Of a stretch of DNA of 64,000 nt, positions 13,901-23,970 are shown in pieces. The position numbers were made by a program, and so were the translations under genes. Position 1 is the stretch's first letter. Every line of letters begins with the position of its first letter. A model generated the notes under the pieces. That model worked only from the letters and a program-made list of their open reading frames with translations. It searched no databases and was not told the DNA's origin. The stretch comes from Luzula sylvatica (Eukaryota; Streptophyta; Magnoliopsida; Poales; Juncaceae), in the NCBI GenBank assembly GCA_946800325.1, contig OX326960.1:36237629-36301628 (forward strand). Reading direction: 5' to 3'.

Positions 13901-14902
13901 ATATCAACTCGTGTTATTTCTTCTTACTTCACATCTGTACCAGAATTCAAAAAGGAAAACAAGAGCAAAAATAAGAAGAACAAATTGGACGATCAATCTT
14001 TCATCCTTCTCAACCCGAGCCGTCTTTTCGTCTTGTCTGTGTCGCTAATCAACCAATTGAGAACGGATCTAGAGAGAGGAACCGAAACGAACAATTTGGT
14101 CGTGCAAAACATTCCTTTTTTGGTTTGCGAGCTCGATTCCTTTGCTAGAGAGAGAAAGTTGGTTCAGTTTTGGACCGATCTTGTTTCTACCGAGAAAAGC
14201 TCGTACATTGAGGGATTCGAATTGTTGGGTTCACAAAAAGCCAAGAATAATTTCTTCCTCGGCGCGACTTCGAGTCATACAGAGACGAGTGAACAAGATC
14301 TTAGGTCTTTGTTGGTTGTTCCTTTGGTCAAGAGAATGGCTAAAATTTCAATGCAAATGGGTGATGTTCAGGTTTGTTCCTAAACCCTAAACCCTAATTC
14401 CCAGAGCATAAATTCTAATAACTTTTTATAACTGGAAACAGACGGAGATTGTGTTTAAAAGCTTCGGAGCCATTGCAACGAAACTTGGGCACGAAGAAAC
14501 TCTGATCTATGCACACCAAATTCTTTTCCCCTTGTACAAAGTTTGTGAAGGATTTGCTGGCAAAGTCATCACTGGTACGATACATATAATCAATATTTTT
14601 TCTTTACAAATATTTCAACTTTTCTTATGTTTTGTGCTTTTGAAGATGAAATGAAGCAATTAGCTGGGGAGGTACGAGACAAAATAAGAGATGTTATAGG
14701 CGTGGATAATTTCGTGCAAGTGTATAACCAGATAAGAAAGAGCTTGAAGGGGAAGAGAGAGAAAAGGAAGAAGACTCAAAAGGTTTTAGCCGTTGTGAAT
14801 CCAATGCGTCATGCGAAGAAAAAGCTGCGCGTAGCAGCCAAACACAAGGCCCACAAGAGGAAGAAAATGTTGGCCATGAAATTGGGCAAGTGGAAACGAT
14901 AG
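4810..14902 (+). CDS. UTP20: UTP20, small-subunit processome component 20 homologue
   Basis: UTP20 is a very large HEAT-repeat scaffold of the U3 small-subunit processome in the nucleolus, needed for 18S rRNA processing. I resolve 28 exons with GT-AG sites and consistent phases: 4810-4875, 4975-5097, 5193-5350, 5450-5494, 5579-5657, 5742-5815, 5898-6004, 6085-6471, 6550-6757, 6858-6932, 7031-7365, 7452-7632, 7712-7931, 8011-8531, 8608-9010, 9093-9449, 9520-9992, 10074-10210, 10299-10480, 10565-10924, 11014-11139, 11230-11295, 11382-13081, 13161-13440, 13507-13764, 13844-14371, 14442-14574, 14646-14902. The sum is 7,839 nt, giving 2,612 residues, the size expected for plant UTP20. It starts MATSNPAVVKCLNTG, is helical-repeat rich throughout (the DRIM domain lies in the N-terminal half) and ends in a lysine/arginine-rich tail (KKLRVAAKHKAHKRKK) suited to nucleolar targeting. 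No internal stop was found. Confidence 0.93.
10926..10953. repeat. CT microsatellite in a UTP20 intron
   Basis: A run of about 14 CT dinucleotides begins just after the 5' splice site of the intron following exon 20, with a second short CT run near 10975-10983. Confidence 0.8.
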
Positions 14903-15382
14903 ATTTAGATTTTTTTTCTCTTTTTTTTATTGTTATTTATTTGCTCGTATTTTTTTTTTAATATTTTTGGTGTCTAGAGCATTTTTGGCATAATCTGCTC
15001 AGTTTTGTATTATTTATAATTGTATTGATAAAATAACTATGGATGTATTGTAATGATATGACTTGTTTAAGAATCAAAGGAAGATTTCGACACTAAATTA
15101 TTTAGCGATAATTCTTATGTAGAACATTATAGATCTTTCAACAACAAATCATTTGTATTTTTAATAATTTAGGTTTGTTTTTGCAATTTATGCACACAAT
15201 GTAGTTTGTTTTCCAAAGTTTAGATTACTGAATCAATTGAAAGAAATAGTAAATTATAATGAATCAATGTTTTTAACATTAATTCACCGTTCTCGAGCTA
15301 GGACAACCTTAAAGATGGTATCTTTAACAATGCCATTCATTTATTACCATATATAATTATACATACATTTATTACAATGTCC
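14903..15382. other. UTP20 3' region and nsLTP 3' flank
   Basis: AT-rich non-coding DNA between convergent genes. Part of it (about 15100-15250) resembles 16020-16320, marking the edge of the tandemly duplicated nsLTP unit. Confidence 0.5.
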
Positions 15383-15667
15383 TCAGCAAGTTGGCACCGG
15401 CACTTTGCACGCTTGAACGACTCCTAGACCATTCCCATCGATATACTGGCCCAAGGCGGGGTTCCCGTAATACTGACAAAAGCAAGGTTGTTGTGCTCTG
15501 AGCCTATCGCAACAAATCTGAGTTACTGGAGCGTTGAACATGATCGGGCCCGCACATGGTATTAGCTGCGTGAGATCGCAAGTCACCGCCTCGGTGAATG
15601 AAGGCGTCTGAAGTGCAACGAAGCATGTAAGTGCAAACAAAGCGAGAAGCGTAGAGATCTTCGTCAT
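15383..15667 (-). CDS. Type-2 non-specific lipid-transfer protein (copy 1)
   Basis: A single-exon 94-residue precursor. Residues 1-27 form a signal peptide (hydrophobic ISTLLALFALTCFVAL core) and the mature part starts VTCDLTQL. The mature chain of about 67 residues has the eight-cysteine pattern C-C-CC-CXC-C-C, with CFC at the CXC position, as in type-2 nsLTPs. Such proteins bind lipids in a hydrophobic cavity held by four disulphides and are secreted to the cell wall, with roles in cutin/suberin delivery and defence. A TATA-like CATAAATAG lies about 100 bp upstream. It is the tandem partner of the gene at 16525-16809. Confidence 0.92.
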   Translation of the reverse strand: MTKISTLLALFALTCFVALQTPSFTEAVTCDLTQLIPCAGPIMFNAPVTQICCDRLRAQQPCFCQYYGNPALGQYIDGNGLGVVQACKVPVPTC

Positions 15668-16524
15668 TTTTACCTGATGGGTGTTTCGAGAGTGTGATGT
15701 ATGATATTTTTCTGTTTATGAAGAAATTTGGGTGGTTCTGATATGTTTGCTATGCTGGAAGATACTTCTATTTATGAAGATTTCTTTTTGTTTATGTTGT
15801 TTTTGTTGTTGTGATTTGTGAATGAAAACAAAAGCACAACACATAGTTCGGCCACTCGAAATTATCTCAACAATTTCTTACATCTATCTATCTATACACA
15901 CAAGTACACAACTAGAGCCAAACCTATTAATATATTTTTTGTATAAACATATAAATTGTCTTGTATTATTTATATTTATATTATAATATTTGTTATTAAC
16001 TTATTTATAAATAATAAAATAGGATATAATATTATTTGTTATTTACTCAGTGATAATTCTTATGTAAGAGCTCTCGTGGCTCTTTAACTTTTTAAAGTTT
16101 AATGTATAAGATTATAGATGTTTCAACAATAAAATGGATTTTAACCACCAAAATAATTTTACGTAAACAACATTCGTCTAATGAATATGATATCTTCACT
16201 TGTTTCAAAATGACAGCTTGAGAGTTTCAATAATGCTGAACTTTTTTATTGCAATTTACGCACAGTGTATGTTTTGTTTTAGCAAATTTTATTATATTTT
16301 GAGTTCCCAAATTAATCGAAAAAATACCTGTCAGGGTTTCGCCTACGTTCAAAAAAAAGTTCTCAAATTGATTGAAAAAAGAAGTAAACTAGGAACGGAC
16401 CAAAGGAAACATTCATTAATAGATAAGTACACAAAACATCATGTTACCAACACCATTCATTTATTTATTACCATATACATACATTTCCTTACTCTTAAGA
16501 TCCTCTACATAGTAATAGAGCAGC

Positions 16525-16809
16525 TTAGCAATGGGGAACCGGCACTTTACACGCTTCCAAGACTCGACGGCCATTCCCATTCATATACGGGCTCAAGGCC
16601 GGGTTGCGAGCATACTGACAGAAGCAAGGTTGTTGTGCTTTGAGCCTATCGCAGCAAGTCTGAGTAACCGGACTGTTGAATATGATCGGACCTGAACACG
16701 GTGATAGTTGTGTCAGATCGCAAGTCACCGCCTCGGTGAACGGCGATGTCTGAATCGCAACGAAGCATGCAAGTGTGAACAAAGTGAGAAGTGTAGAGAT
16801 CTTCATCAT
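16525..16809 (-). CDS. Type-2 non-specific lipid-transfer protein (copy 2)
   Basis: A 94-residue paralogue of the gene about 860 bp to its left, on the same strand. It has the same signal-peptide architecture, the same mature start (VTCDLTQL) and the full eight-cysteine pattern with CFC. Differences cluster in the signal peptide and in the loop before the last two cysteines (NGRRVLEACKVPVPHC). Flanking non-coding DNA is also similar between the copies (for example CCACTCGAAATTA near 15853 and 17221). This shows duplication of a unit of about 1.1-1.3 kb, not of the coding part alone. Both copies look functional. Confidence 0.92.
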   Translation of the reverse strand: MMKISTLLTLFTLACFVAIQTSPFTEAVTCDLTQLSPCSGPIIFNSPVTQTCCDRLKAQQPCFCQYARNPALSPYMNGNGRRVLEACKVPVPHC

Positions 16810-17430
16810 TTTTGATTGATGGTGTTTTGAGAGAGTGATGAATGATATTCCTTTATTTTATGAAGATATTTGGGTGGTTCATGTTCATGTATTTAGTAGG
16901 GTATCACTATCAGACATAAATGTGTGCAGTGCAGTGCAGTGATACAGAAATGGGCAAGATGTATTTACTGTGTCAAAACGGGTATCAAGAAAGGGACCTC
17001 TTTCCAACGAGTCAATTAGTGGAGCCTTGTCAGTATTAAATTAATTTTTCATTCAAACTTTTCAACTTTACCATACATTTTCATATTCAAATTGATATTT
17101 TTACTTTTACACATCATATAAATGAAATCTCAAATCCCAATCCCTAATTCGGGTGGATTATCGTCTAAATGCCGAATTGGAAAGAAAACAGCAACACATA
17201 TTTCGCGATTACAAGTTTGACCACTCGAAATTACCACAGCAAATTTCTTACAGGTATCTATTATACACACACATACTCGAATAGAGCTACGCCCACTAAA
17301 TTTTTCATCAACCCTTTACGTTATATAACCATTGATTTTCGGGCCCGCGTAATTTTGGGACCCACAATCACTGAAAAAAATCAGTGGGGATATAGCTCCG
17401 TTACAAAGACTCAATAACCTTACAAGAAAC

Positions 17431-18344
17431 TCATTTCAAGAGTTTCATCATGAAGCGAAAATTAGTACCGGGTGGAGCTCTCGGCTGTGGCCACTTGGCA
17501 TTCTCTGGCACCTGAATGGATTTGAAACCCTGACTTTCATACAATCGAACCGCCGCAATATTGTCCGAATCGCAATGCAATGCGATGGACCTACATCCCC
17601 ATCCACGAGCGAGAGACTCGGCACCGCATACTAACATTTTTGCGATCCCTTTTCTCCTGTCCTCTTCTCTCACCGCCACATTCGATATGTACGCTATCCC
17701 CTTCCTACAATATACCATTTTATGCATCAATATATAAATTGTACAACTTCTACACTGGAAAGTTACCTTCTTTGCTTGAAAGGTCCTTTGCGAGGAAGAA
17801 ATTCGGCAACATTATCTACTGTAATTACTCCAGCCACATAACCTCTATTAAACCCAAATATCGCATCGAGACCGCCAATTCTCACCTGATCACGAACTGC
17901 AACGAGGCAAGACATCATGGAGGGACCGGATTGAGCAGTAATTCCATTCAGCATGCCGATAAATCGATTGATCCTGAGAAGAATATCGAGGGGGAACGTG
18001 TAATTCGGGTAAAACGAGCTGCAATGCGTATCCGCCACTTCCCATGAATCCTCCGCCCTCGCCTCTCTCACCACAACCTCCGATGGGAAGAAATCAGCAC
18101 TTGTTTGACAAGCCGCACAAGTATACCTACCTGATTTCTCAGAGATTTGGCAAGGAGAAACACTAATCCTAGAAAAGGGTATACAAGTAGAACCGACCAA
18201 GGATCGGGCGGGGTGTGAGAGGAAGACGGACGAGGAGGAAGACGAAGGCAGAGCAACCGGCGAAGTTCGCATCTCCTCCCTTCCTCGCCAATGGCGTTCT
18301 TCTCTGAACAAATTCTTTGTGTTCGGTGGTAAGCATCGCATCAA
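17431..18344 (-). CDS. Plastid-type GNAT N-acetyltransferase
   Basis: Two exons on the minus strand, 18344-17767 and 17704-17431, joined by a GT-AG intron with matching phase, give 283 residues. A more natural start is the second ATG region at 18272 (MRTSPVALPSSSSSSVFL), whose serine-rich, basic stretch looks like a chloroplast transit peptide. The catalytic GNAT fold follows: VVREARAEDSWEVADTHC begins the domain, and the acetyl-CoA loop is RRKGIAKML (R-x-x-G-x-A) in exon 2, followed by AAVRLYESQGFK. Plant plastid GNATs acetylate protein N-termini or lysines. Substrate cannot be told from sequence. The gene appears intact. Confidence 0.88.
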
Positions 18345-18364
18345 TGTCTCTTGTCATTGGATGG

Positions 18365-18450
18365 ATTTAATCCTAGCCGTTGAATGAATTTATTCGTAGC
18401 CGTTGGATGGATTTAATCCTAGCCGTTGAATGAATTTATTCCTAGCCGAT
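18365..18450. repeat. Short tandem repeat (AGCCGTTGGATGGATTTAAT type)
   Basis: Four alternating copies of a roughly 25-bp phrase (TAGCCGTTGAATGAATTTAT and TAGCCGTTGGATGGATTTAA) lie immediately upstream of the GNAT gene, within its likely promoter. Confidence 0.7.
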
Positions 18451-19086
18451 AATGGACACAAAATCGGGGGCATTAGAAATACATTCCCAATACGTACAAT
18501 ACATAAGGGTAAAAATTACAATACCTAATTTAAGAAGGGTATAAACACAAAACTACCTTATTACTTTATAACATATTTACATATTTACCCTTCTAAAAAT
18601 TTGAAATTTCACAAGTACTTTTTCAAAAATAAAAATATCATATAATATACCCTCTCAAAATATGATAATTTTATCGAATATTTTACCCAACTTGATATTT
18701 TAGAATTTAGATTTTTACAAGGATAAACACAATATTTTAACTTTTTGAGGATAAATATGTAAAATCTCCATTATTTTATTACGGCGATAGTAATCCAATG
18801 CTCCTTTTTCCACTTTACAGCGGTCACTCCCACGCGCCTTCCCGCCATTCGTTAATTCCATTTTCCCTGTAAATACCCGAATACACCCGGTTCAAAGAAC
18901 CAGGAGGAACCATATGTTTCCCTAACAAATGGGTTTTTGGAAATTCCAGGTGCACGGAGAATTTGGGAAGCTCACCTTCTTTCTCTTCCTTTTTATCCCT
19001 CGATGATAACTTTACCATATTTCTCTTTTGCTTTTGCTTTTTTCTTCTCTCCCTTACTTTCCCCTCTTCTGCCCATCCACCACACT

Positions 19087-19100
19087 AGGGTTAGGGTTTC
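19087..19100 (+). promoter_or_regulatory. Reverse telo-box in the FRL4 5' leader
   Basis: AGGGTTAGGGTTT lies about 35-50 bp before the FRL4 start codon, a position usual for telo-box motifs in plant 5' leaders. Function is inferred. Confidence 0.45.
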
Positions 19101-19134
19101 GGAGATCGCCGAAGTGTAAACTACCGCCGCCGGC

Positions 19135-20994
19135 ATGGCCTCGGCCGTGACGAGCTCGATCGTACAAGCGAGCTTCGATGCACTGGAGAAACAACGCGAG
19201 TTAATCAACACTTGTACTGTCTTGTGGAAGGAGCTTTCTGATCATTTCACCACTCTCGAGCAAGGTTTGGACAAGAAATCTGAGTCTCTCAAGTCCAAGC
19301 GCCGTTTCCTTGAGGTCCGTACTAAGCGTCAACTCGATACTCTAGGTCGTCGTGAAACGACGATTGATTTATCGGTAGATAAAGCGATCTCTGTTGTTGA
19401 ATCGCGCTGTAGAGAAGCAATTGAGATTTTTCAGTCTGATTTGGGGTCTGACTCTGCTTGTCTGGCTGAAAAGTTGAAATCGTTCTGTGCTAAGATGGAT
19501 TCAGTTGGGTTCTTGGATCTAGTACTTTCAAAACGTAAGGAGGTTGATATGCTCCGCGTGGAAGTGCCTTTAGCTCTTGCCAAATGTGTCGATCCGGCAC
19601 GATTTGTTGCAGATGCTATGTCAGTGGTCTTTCCCGTGGACAAAAGAGAGGTAATGCAAAAAAAAACTAATTCACTGGTACTATGCTTGGTTTTCTTCTT
19701 TCCATATTGGGCATGCTAGGTAATTACATACTATTTTAAGCCTTTCTAATCATATATGCAAAATAAAAATTACAGGTGAAATCTCCAAATGACGTGGCAT
19801 GGGCAAGCGTGCTGGTCCTTGAGTCGCTCGAACCAGTTATAGCTGACCCAGAATTCGGGTCCGCGAGGCCATTGGTTCCTCGTAACGTGCGCAACAGGGC
19901 TCGTGAGATGGCCAATGCATGGAAACATGGCTTGAATTCTCGTGGCGGAGTCGAAGGATCGAAACCTCCTGACGCGCATGCTTTCTTGCAACTCATCGTG
20001 ACCTTCGGGATTGCCATGAAGGAAGAGAGAGGGCTTTATCGCAAAATTGTTGTTAGTTTCTCGTGGCGCAGACAAATGCCCAAGCTCGCTCTGGCTGTTG
20101 GCCTCGACGATGAAATGGACGGTACGGCATCGGATTTCTTTTTGTCTTCTCTTTATCATATTTTTTGATGAATTAATCCAAATTTCAGATATAATCGAGG
20201 AGCTAATTGCAAAGGGTCAACAACTCGATGCGGTGAATTTTGCATACGAAGCAGGACTCGAAGATAATTACCCACCAGTGCCACTCCTCCAGTCGTACCT
20301 AGAAGACTCGGTGAAATCCTTTTCTTATTCTTCAGATAGCCAAAGCCAGTCTGGGGTACGCATAAATACACAAATTTCATTCTACAAAAATAAATAAAAA
20401 AAAAAACAAAAATAAATCTTATTTTTATCGTTCGTGTAGAACAATGCTGGGAGGAAGGAGCAATCTGCATTGCGTGCAGTAATAAAATGCATCGAGGACC
20501 ACAAGCTCGAGTCTGAATTCCCCTTGTCAGACCTGCAGAACCGTCTCGAAACCCTCGAGAAGGCCAAGCTCGAGAAGAAGAAACCATCTTCAAGCCCCAC
20601 CCATTCTGGTAACGGTACCAACACCGGTACTAATGCGCTTTGCAGTACCGCCACATCCGCCCCTCCAAGCAAGCGTACCCGTTTATGCACCAACAATACC
20701 AGCCCCATGCCTCCTGCCAAAGCTGGCCGTTTAACAAACAACGCTTACGTGTCCTCGTACCAACCTCCCGTACCCGTATCCGTACCTACAATGGTACGCT
20801 CCCCTTCTCACACCCCGTACCAACACACTCCTCCCCATCCGTACCACGCCGTGTACGGTAATCGCAGCCCTTCCTATGCGTACCCAATCGAAGAGAGTAT
20901 TCCCATGCCGTACCAGTCTCCTCCAATGAGTTATCCTAATTACGGACCGTATAATAACGGTATGGGTGGATACGCGTACCAAGCTTATTACTAA
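19135..20994 (+). CDS. FRL4: FRIGIDA-like protein 4
   Basis: Four exons, 19135-19650, 19776-20121, 20189-20355 and 20440-20994, splice in phase to a 527-residue protein. The first ~150 residues are a charged helical, coiled-coil-prone segment (QRELINTCTVLWKELSDHF). The Frigida-like domain follows through residues ~150-400, including the WASVLVLESLEP and HAFLQLIVTFGIA helices and the RRQMPKLALAVGL segment. The tail is rich in Pro, Tyr and Ser (repeated SYQPP/PYQHTPP phrases) and ends GGYAYQAYY. FRIGIDA-like proteins belong to the scaffold family that promotes FLC-type gene activation; FRL4 proteins also have poorly defined nuclear roles. The C-terminal low-complexity tail and the domain order match FRL4a/4b best. 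Confidence 0.88.
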
Positions 20995-21470
20995 AGAGGT
21001 TTTTAAGGAAGAATTAATGGGAAAAAGTAAAACTAATGATGATAATATGCTAAATGACCCATTTTGTAGTGACTGACTACAAGGGTAGGTCGTGTCTCGT
21101 TTCGTTTCGTCGCGTCTTGTTTAATTATTAATCTCTAGCTGTATTTTAGATCAGCGTTGTATCTTTGCTTTCGTTTTAAAAAAAAAAAGAGCGGTGTAAA
21201 TTAATTATGGATGGTGGATTTTAATCCTTTTTTTTTAAGTTCGTCGTACTATGTTGTTGTACTGAAACTCGGGACACGGATTAATGCATGTTAACTATTA
21301 GGGGTCTTTTTATTGTGTTTCGATTTATTTTTAAATATTTTATTTTTCATGGTTGTGTTAGAGTTGGTACTAGCCAGCTAAGAGTTTTATAATTCGAAAA
21401 GGATGTTGGCTTTGTAGGAGCATAGCATGAGGAGAGGATGGACATTAAAATTCCCCCTCCCATTAATTTT
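20995..21470. other. FRL4 3' region
   Basis: Non-coding DNA after the FRL4 stop, with TCTCGTTTCGTTTCGTCGCG-like pyrimidine repeats near 21093 and an A-run at 21177-21189. No further gene is seen. Confidence 0.5.
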
Positions 21471-21486
21471 AGAATAGAAAGGATGT

Positions 21487-21660
21487 ACCACCAGTGCTTG
21501 TAGCACATTGGTTGGTATCACGGGCTATTCCACACACGACGCGGGCTCGAACCCGGTCGGGACCATGGGACACAAAAAAATCGGGTAGCTTAGTAGGGTA
21601 GGTTAGGATTAGGGGGGTAGGGGTAGGGGGCCCACGGGCTAAAATATCAAAAAAAAAAAA
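21487..21660 (+). mobile_element. tRNA-derived SINE with poly(A) tail
   Basis: The element is about 174 bp, ends in a run of 12-13 A, and is flanked by a perfect 16-bp direct repeat AGAATAGAAAGGATGT (21471-21486 and 21661-21676). Internal pol III promoter boxes are recognisable: an A-box-like TGTAGCACATTGGTTGG near 21500 and a B-box-like GGGCTCGAACCCGG near 21544. Length, boxes, tail and long target duplication together identify a SINE. The clean target duplication suggests fairly recent insertion. Confidence 0.82.
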
Positions 21661-21696
21661 AGAATAGAAAGGATGTGGTGAGGCCACGTCGGCGCA

Positions 21697-22262
21697 ACTG
21701 TTCACCCGACACTGTTCACCGGATACTGTTCACTACTGTTCGTATATTTTTTTTTTTTTTTAAAAATTTTATTTTATTTGACATATATCTTGTGTTCTAA
21801 ATAAAATATTTGAATTTTTCATCGTATTAATAAATATAATTGACATATGTCTTGTATTTTAAATAAAATATTTGAATTTAATAAAATACTATTCACACAA
21901 ATACTTTTTGTTAGCCTCAGCTGGTATTATTTTTTTTTTTGTTGCTTATTATAACAATTTTGATTGGTACCAAGCTGCGTTTTTTTGTGCTTATTATAAT
22001 ATTTTTGATTGGTACCAAACTGCGTCTTTTTTGTTTTCTTGTTTGTCTTTTTCAGAATTTTATTTTATTTGACATGTTTTGTATTCTAAATAAAATATTT
22101 GAATTTTTCTTTTCGAACATATGATATGTTTTGAGGAGGAAAAAAATTTGCATTTATTGCATAATACTTGTGACACTATTTAATATCAGATTTTTTTTTT
22201 AAATTAACATTTATGAAAATTACTTTTGTTTTATACTTGTAACATTTTAGATAAAATTATTA
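21697..22262. repeat. AT-rich repeats with CACTGTTCAC phrases and a 50-bp tandem duplication
   Basis: CTGTTCAC recurs four times in 21697-21742. A unit of roughly 48 bp containing TTTTGATTGGTACCAA is repeated at about 21944-21990 and 21992-22037. These may belong to the body of the Helitron-like element whose 3' end is at 22461. Confidence 0.45.
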
Positions 22263-22289
22263 TTTTGTGATCATAACACATTTTGAAAT

Positions 22290-22461
22290 ATCGCAGCGAA
22301 GCACGAGAAATATTTCTATTTTCTTATCAAATAATATATCAAATAATATATCCCGCAGCGAAATAATATATCAAATAATATATAAAATTATTATTTTTGC
22401 TAATTATATTATTTCTTATCAAATAATATATCCCGCAGCGAAGCGCGGGCTATGTCCCTAG
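22290..22461 (+). mobile_element. Probable non-autonomous Helitron 3' end
   Basis: The stretch contains CCCGCAGCGAAGCGCGGG (22433-22449), a short GC-rich hairpin with CCCGC/GCGGG arms, followed by seven bases and then CTAG with T as the next base. A hairpin shortly before CTRR and insertion next to T are the diagnostic 3' features of Helitrons. Partial copies of the same CGCAGCGAA phrase occur at about 22293 and 22352 amid ATAATATATC repeats. The 5' end (expected TC after A) was not located. Confidence 0.5.
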
Positions 22462-22857
22462 TCTTTTTAATTTTGTTGTTGGACGACCCAGATAGAGGAC
22501 AGGGTGACTGCATTAAGCATTATTGGTTCAACATGCTTCTCTTTCAAGTATACTTTTACTACAGATGATATATATTCTTGATAGGGAGATAAAATATGAT
22601 GGCTATTTTTTATTACTGGCTTAAATTACTGTCATTATCAGTGCCCTCATAAAAAGATATAACAAACATATAAAACCATATAACATCATGCGCACCAAGT
22701 ACAAAAGTATATTATGTCAAGATAATTATGCACGTTGTTATTCGAACGGGTACAATGAGCATTTGAAAAGTTTGAAAATATGTATAATATACACGAGGAA
22801 AGTTACAAAAAGCACATATAAAGATGAAATAAGTATATGAAAAAAATATGTAAAGTT

Positions 22858-23957
22858 TTTTTTTTTTTTTTTTTTTGAAGAAGGTTAGCGAAAGCTAGAC
22901 CTTCGGATTTTTCATATATCAGTAGTTGAAAATGTACATATATGTATAAAATAGAAAAACGAAAAAAGAACACCCTAACATACTCTAACTCCTAACATCC
23001 CCTAAACCTCGTAGGACCTATGAAGCGATCGCCGACCGCCTTTTCCTTGCGCTAGTTGTGGTATTTACTCCACGTCATGGCCTCGGATACAGCCCTTGCG
23101 GCCACCCTTTCCTGTGTGAGGGTTTTATTTTGAAAAATACCATCCATAAAGAGCACCAGCTCCTCCTTTCCTCCTTTTGAAAAATACCTATGAAGCGATT
23201 CATTTCTTTCCACGTTACAACCATCCATAAAGAGCACCAGCTCCTCCTTTCCTCCTTTGGCATCCTCTTAAGTTGGCCCTTCCATTCTTGGAACATGGAT
23301 ATGGTATCCTCCTTTCCTCCGCACTATTGCTCAAGTATCGGCCGTGAATGTGCAGTTAAGGAAGAGGTGATCTCTTGTTTCCATTTCCCGTCGACACGTA
23401 ATGCAATGGTCTATTGTTGGCCAACCCTTCTTCGTGAGGACGTCGGCCGTATTGATTTTTTCGTGGGAAGCTACCCAGCAAAAAAATCGTACCTTGAGCG
23501 GAGCCCTCGTTGCCCATATTAGATTTTGCCATTGATTAACGATCCCCGGATCTCGTATGAAGCTGTACGGTGATCTTGCCGAGAAGATATTAGAGGCCTC
23601 CCATCTCCACTGCTTTATTCGTGTAATCGGCTGTATCTCTGTCGATACATTGTATTGTGGAAGAATTCTTTGTAAATCGTTGATGAAGTAGTTTGCCATG
23701 GTCGGGTATATGTCGGCTACTTCTGCCGCATAGTTGATCCGATATATAATTTTGGCGTACGAGGCCCAAAGGTTTCCCGCTTCACCGTCCAATTTCCAAA
23801 GAAATTTCATTAGAAGTGCGTCATTCATGGTCGCTAGGTGTCCTATCCCTAGGCCACCGTTAATTTTCGGAAGGCAAATGGTCGTCCAATTGACGAGGTT
23901 TTTTCCACTTTTGTTCTTGTCCTCCCCCGACCATAGAAATGCCCTCATTAGGCGTTC
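22858..23957 (-). mobile_element. 5'-truncated LINE (non-LTR retrotransposon)
   Basis: The element lies on the minus strand with its poly(A) tail at 22858-22876 (T-run on plus). It is flanked by a perfect 13-bp duplication AATATGTAAAGTT (22845-22857 and 23958-23970). The reading frame at 23948-23331 encodes the region after the reverse transcriptase, including INGGLGIGHLATMNDALLMK and a zf-RVT cysteine/histidine module (CITCRREMETRDHLFLNC). The later part is shifted or rearranged, with an 81-bp tandem duplication (39-bp identical core at 23139-23177 and 23220-23258). It is a dead copy truncated before the reverse transcriptase. Confidence 0.85.
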
Positions 23958-23970
23958 AATATGTAAAGTT

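Noticed and set aside
17580..18047. 155-codon plus-strand frame
   Set aside because: It is the antisense shadow of the GNAT acetyltransferase exons.
21544..21560. A tRNA gene from the B-box-like GGGCTCGAACCCGG
   Set aside because: No cloverleaf can be formed, and the sequence is inside a SINE with A-tail and target duplication.
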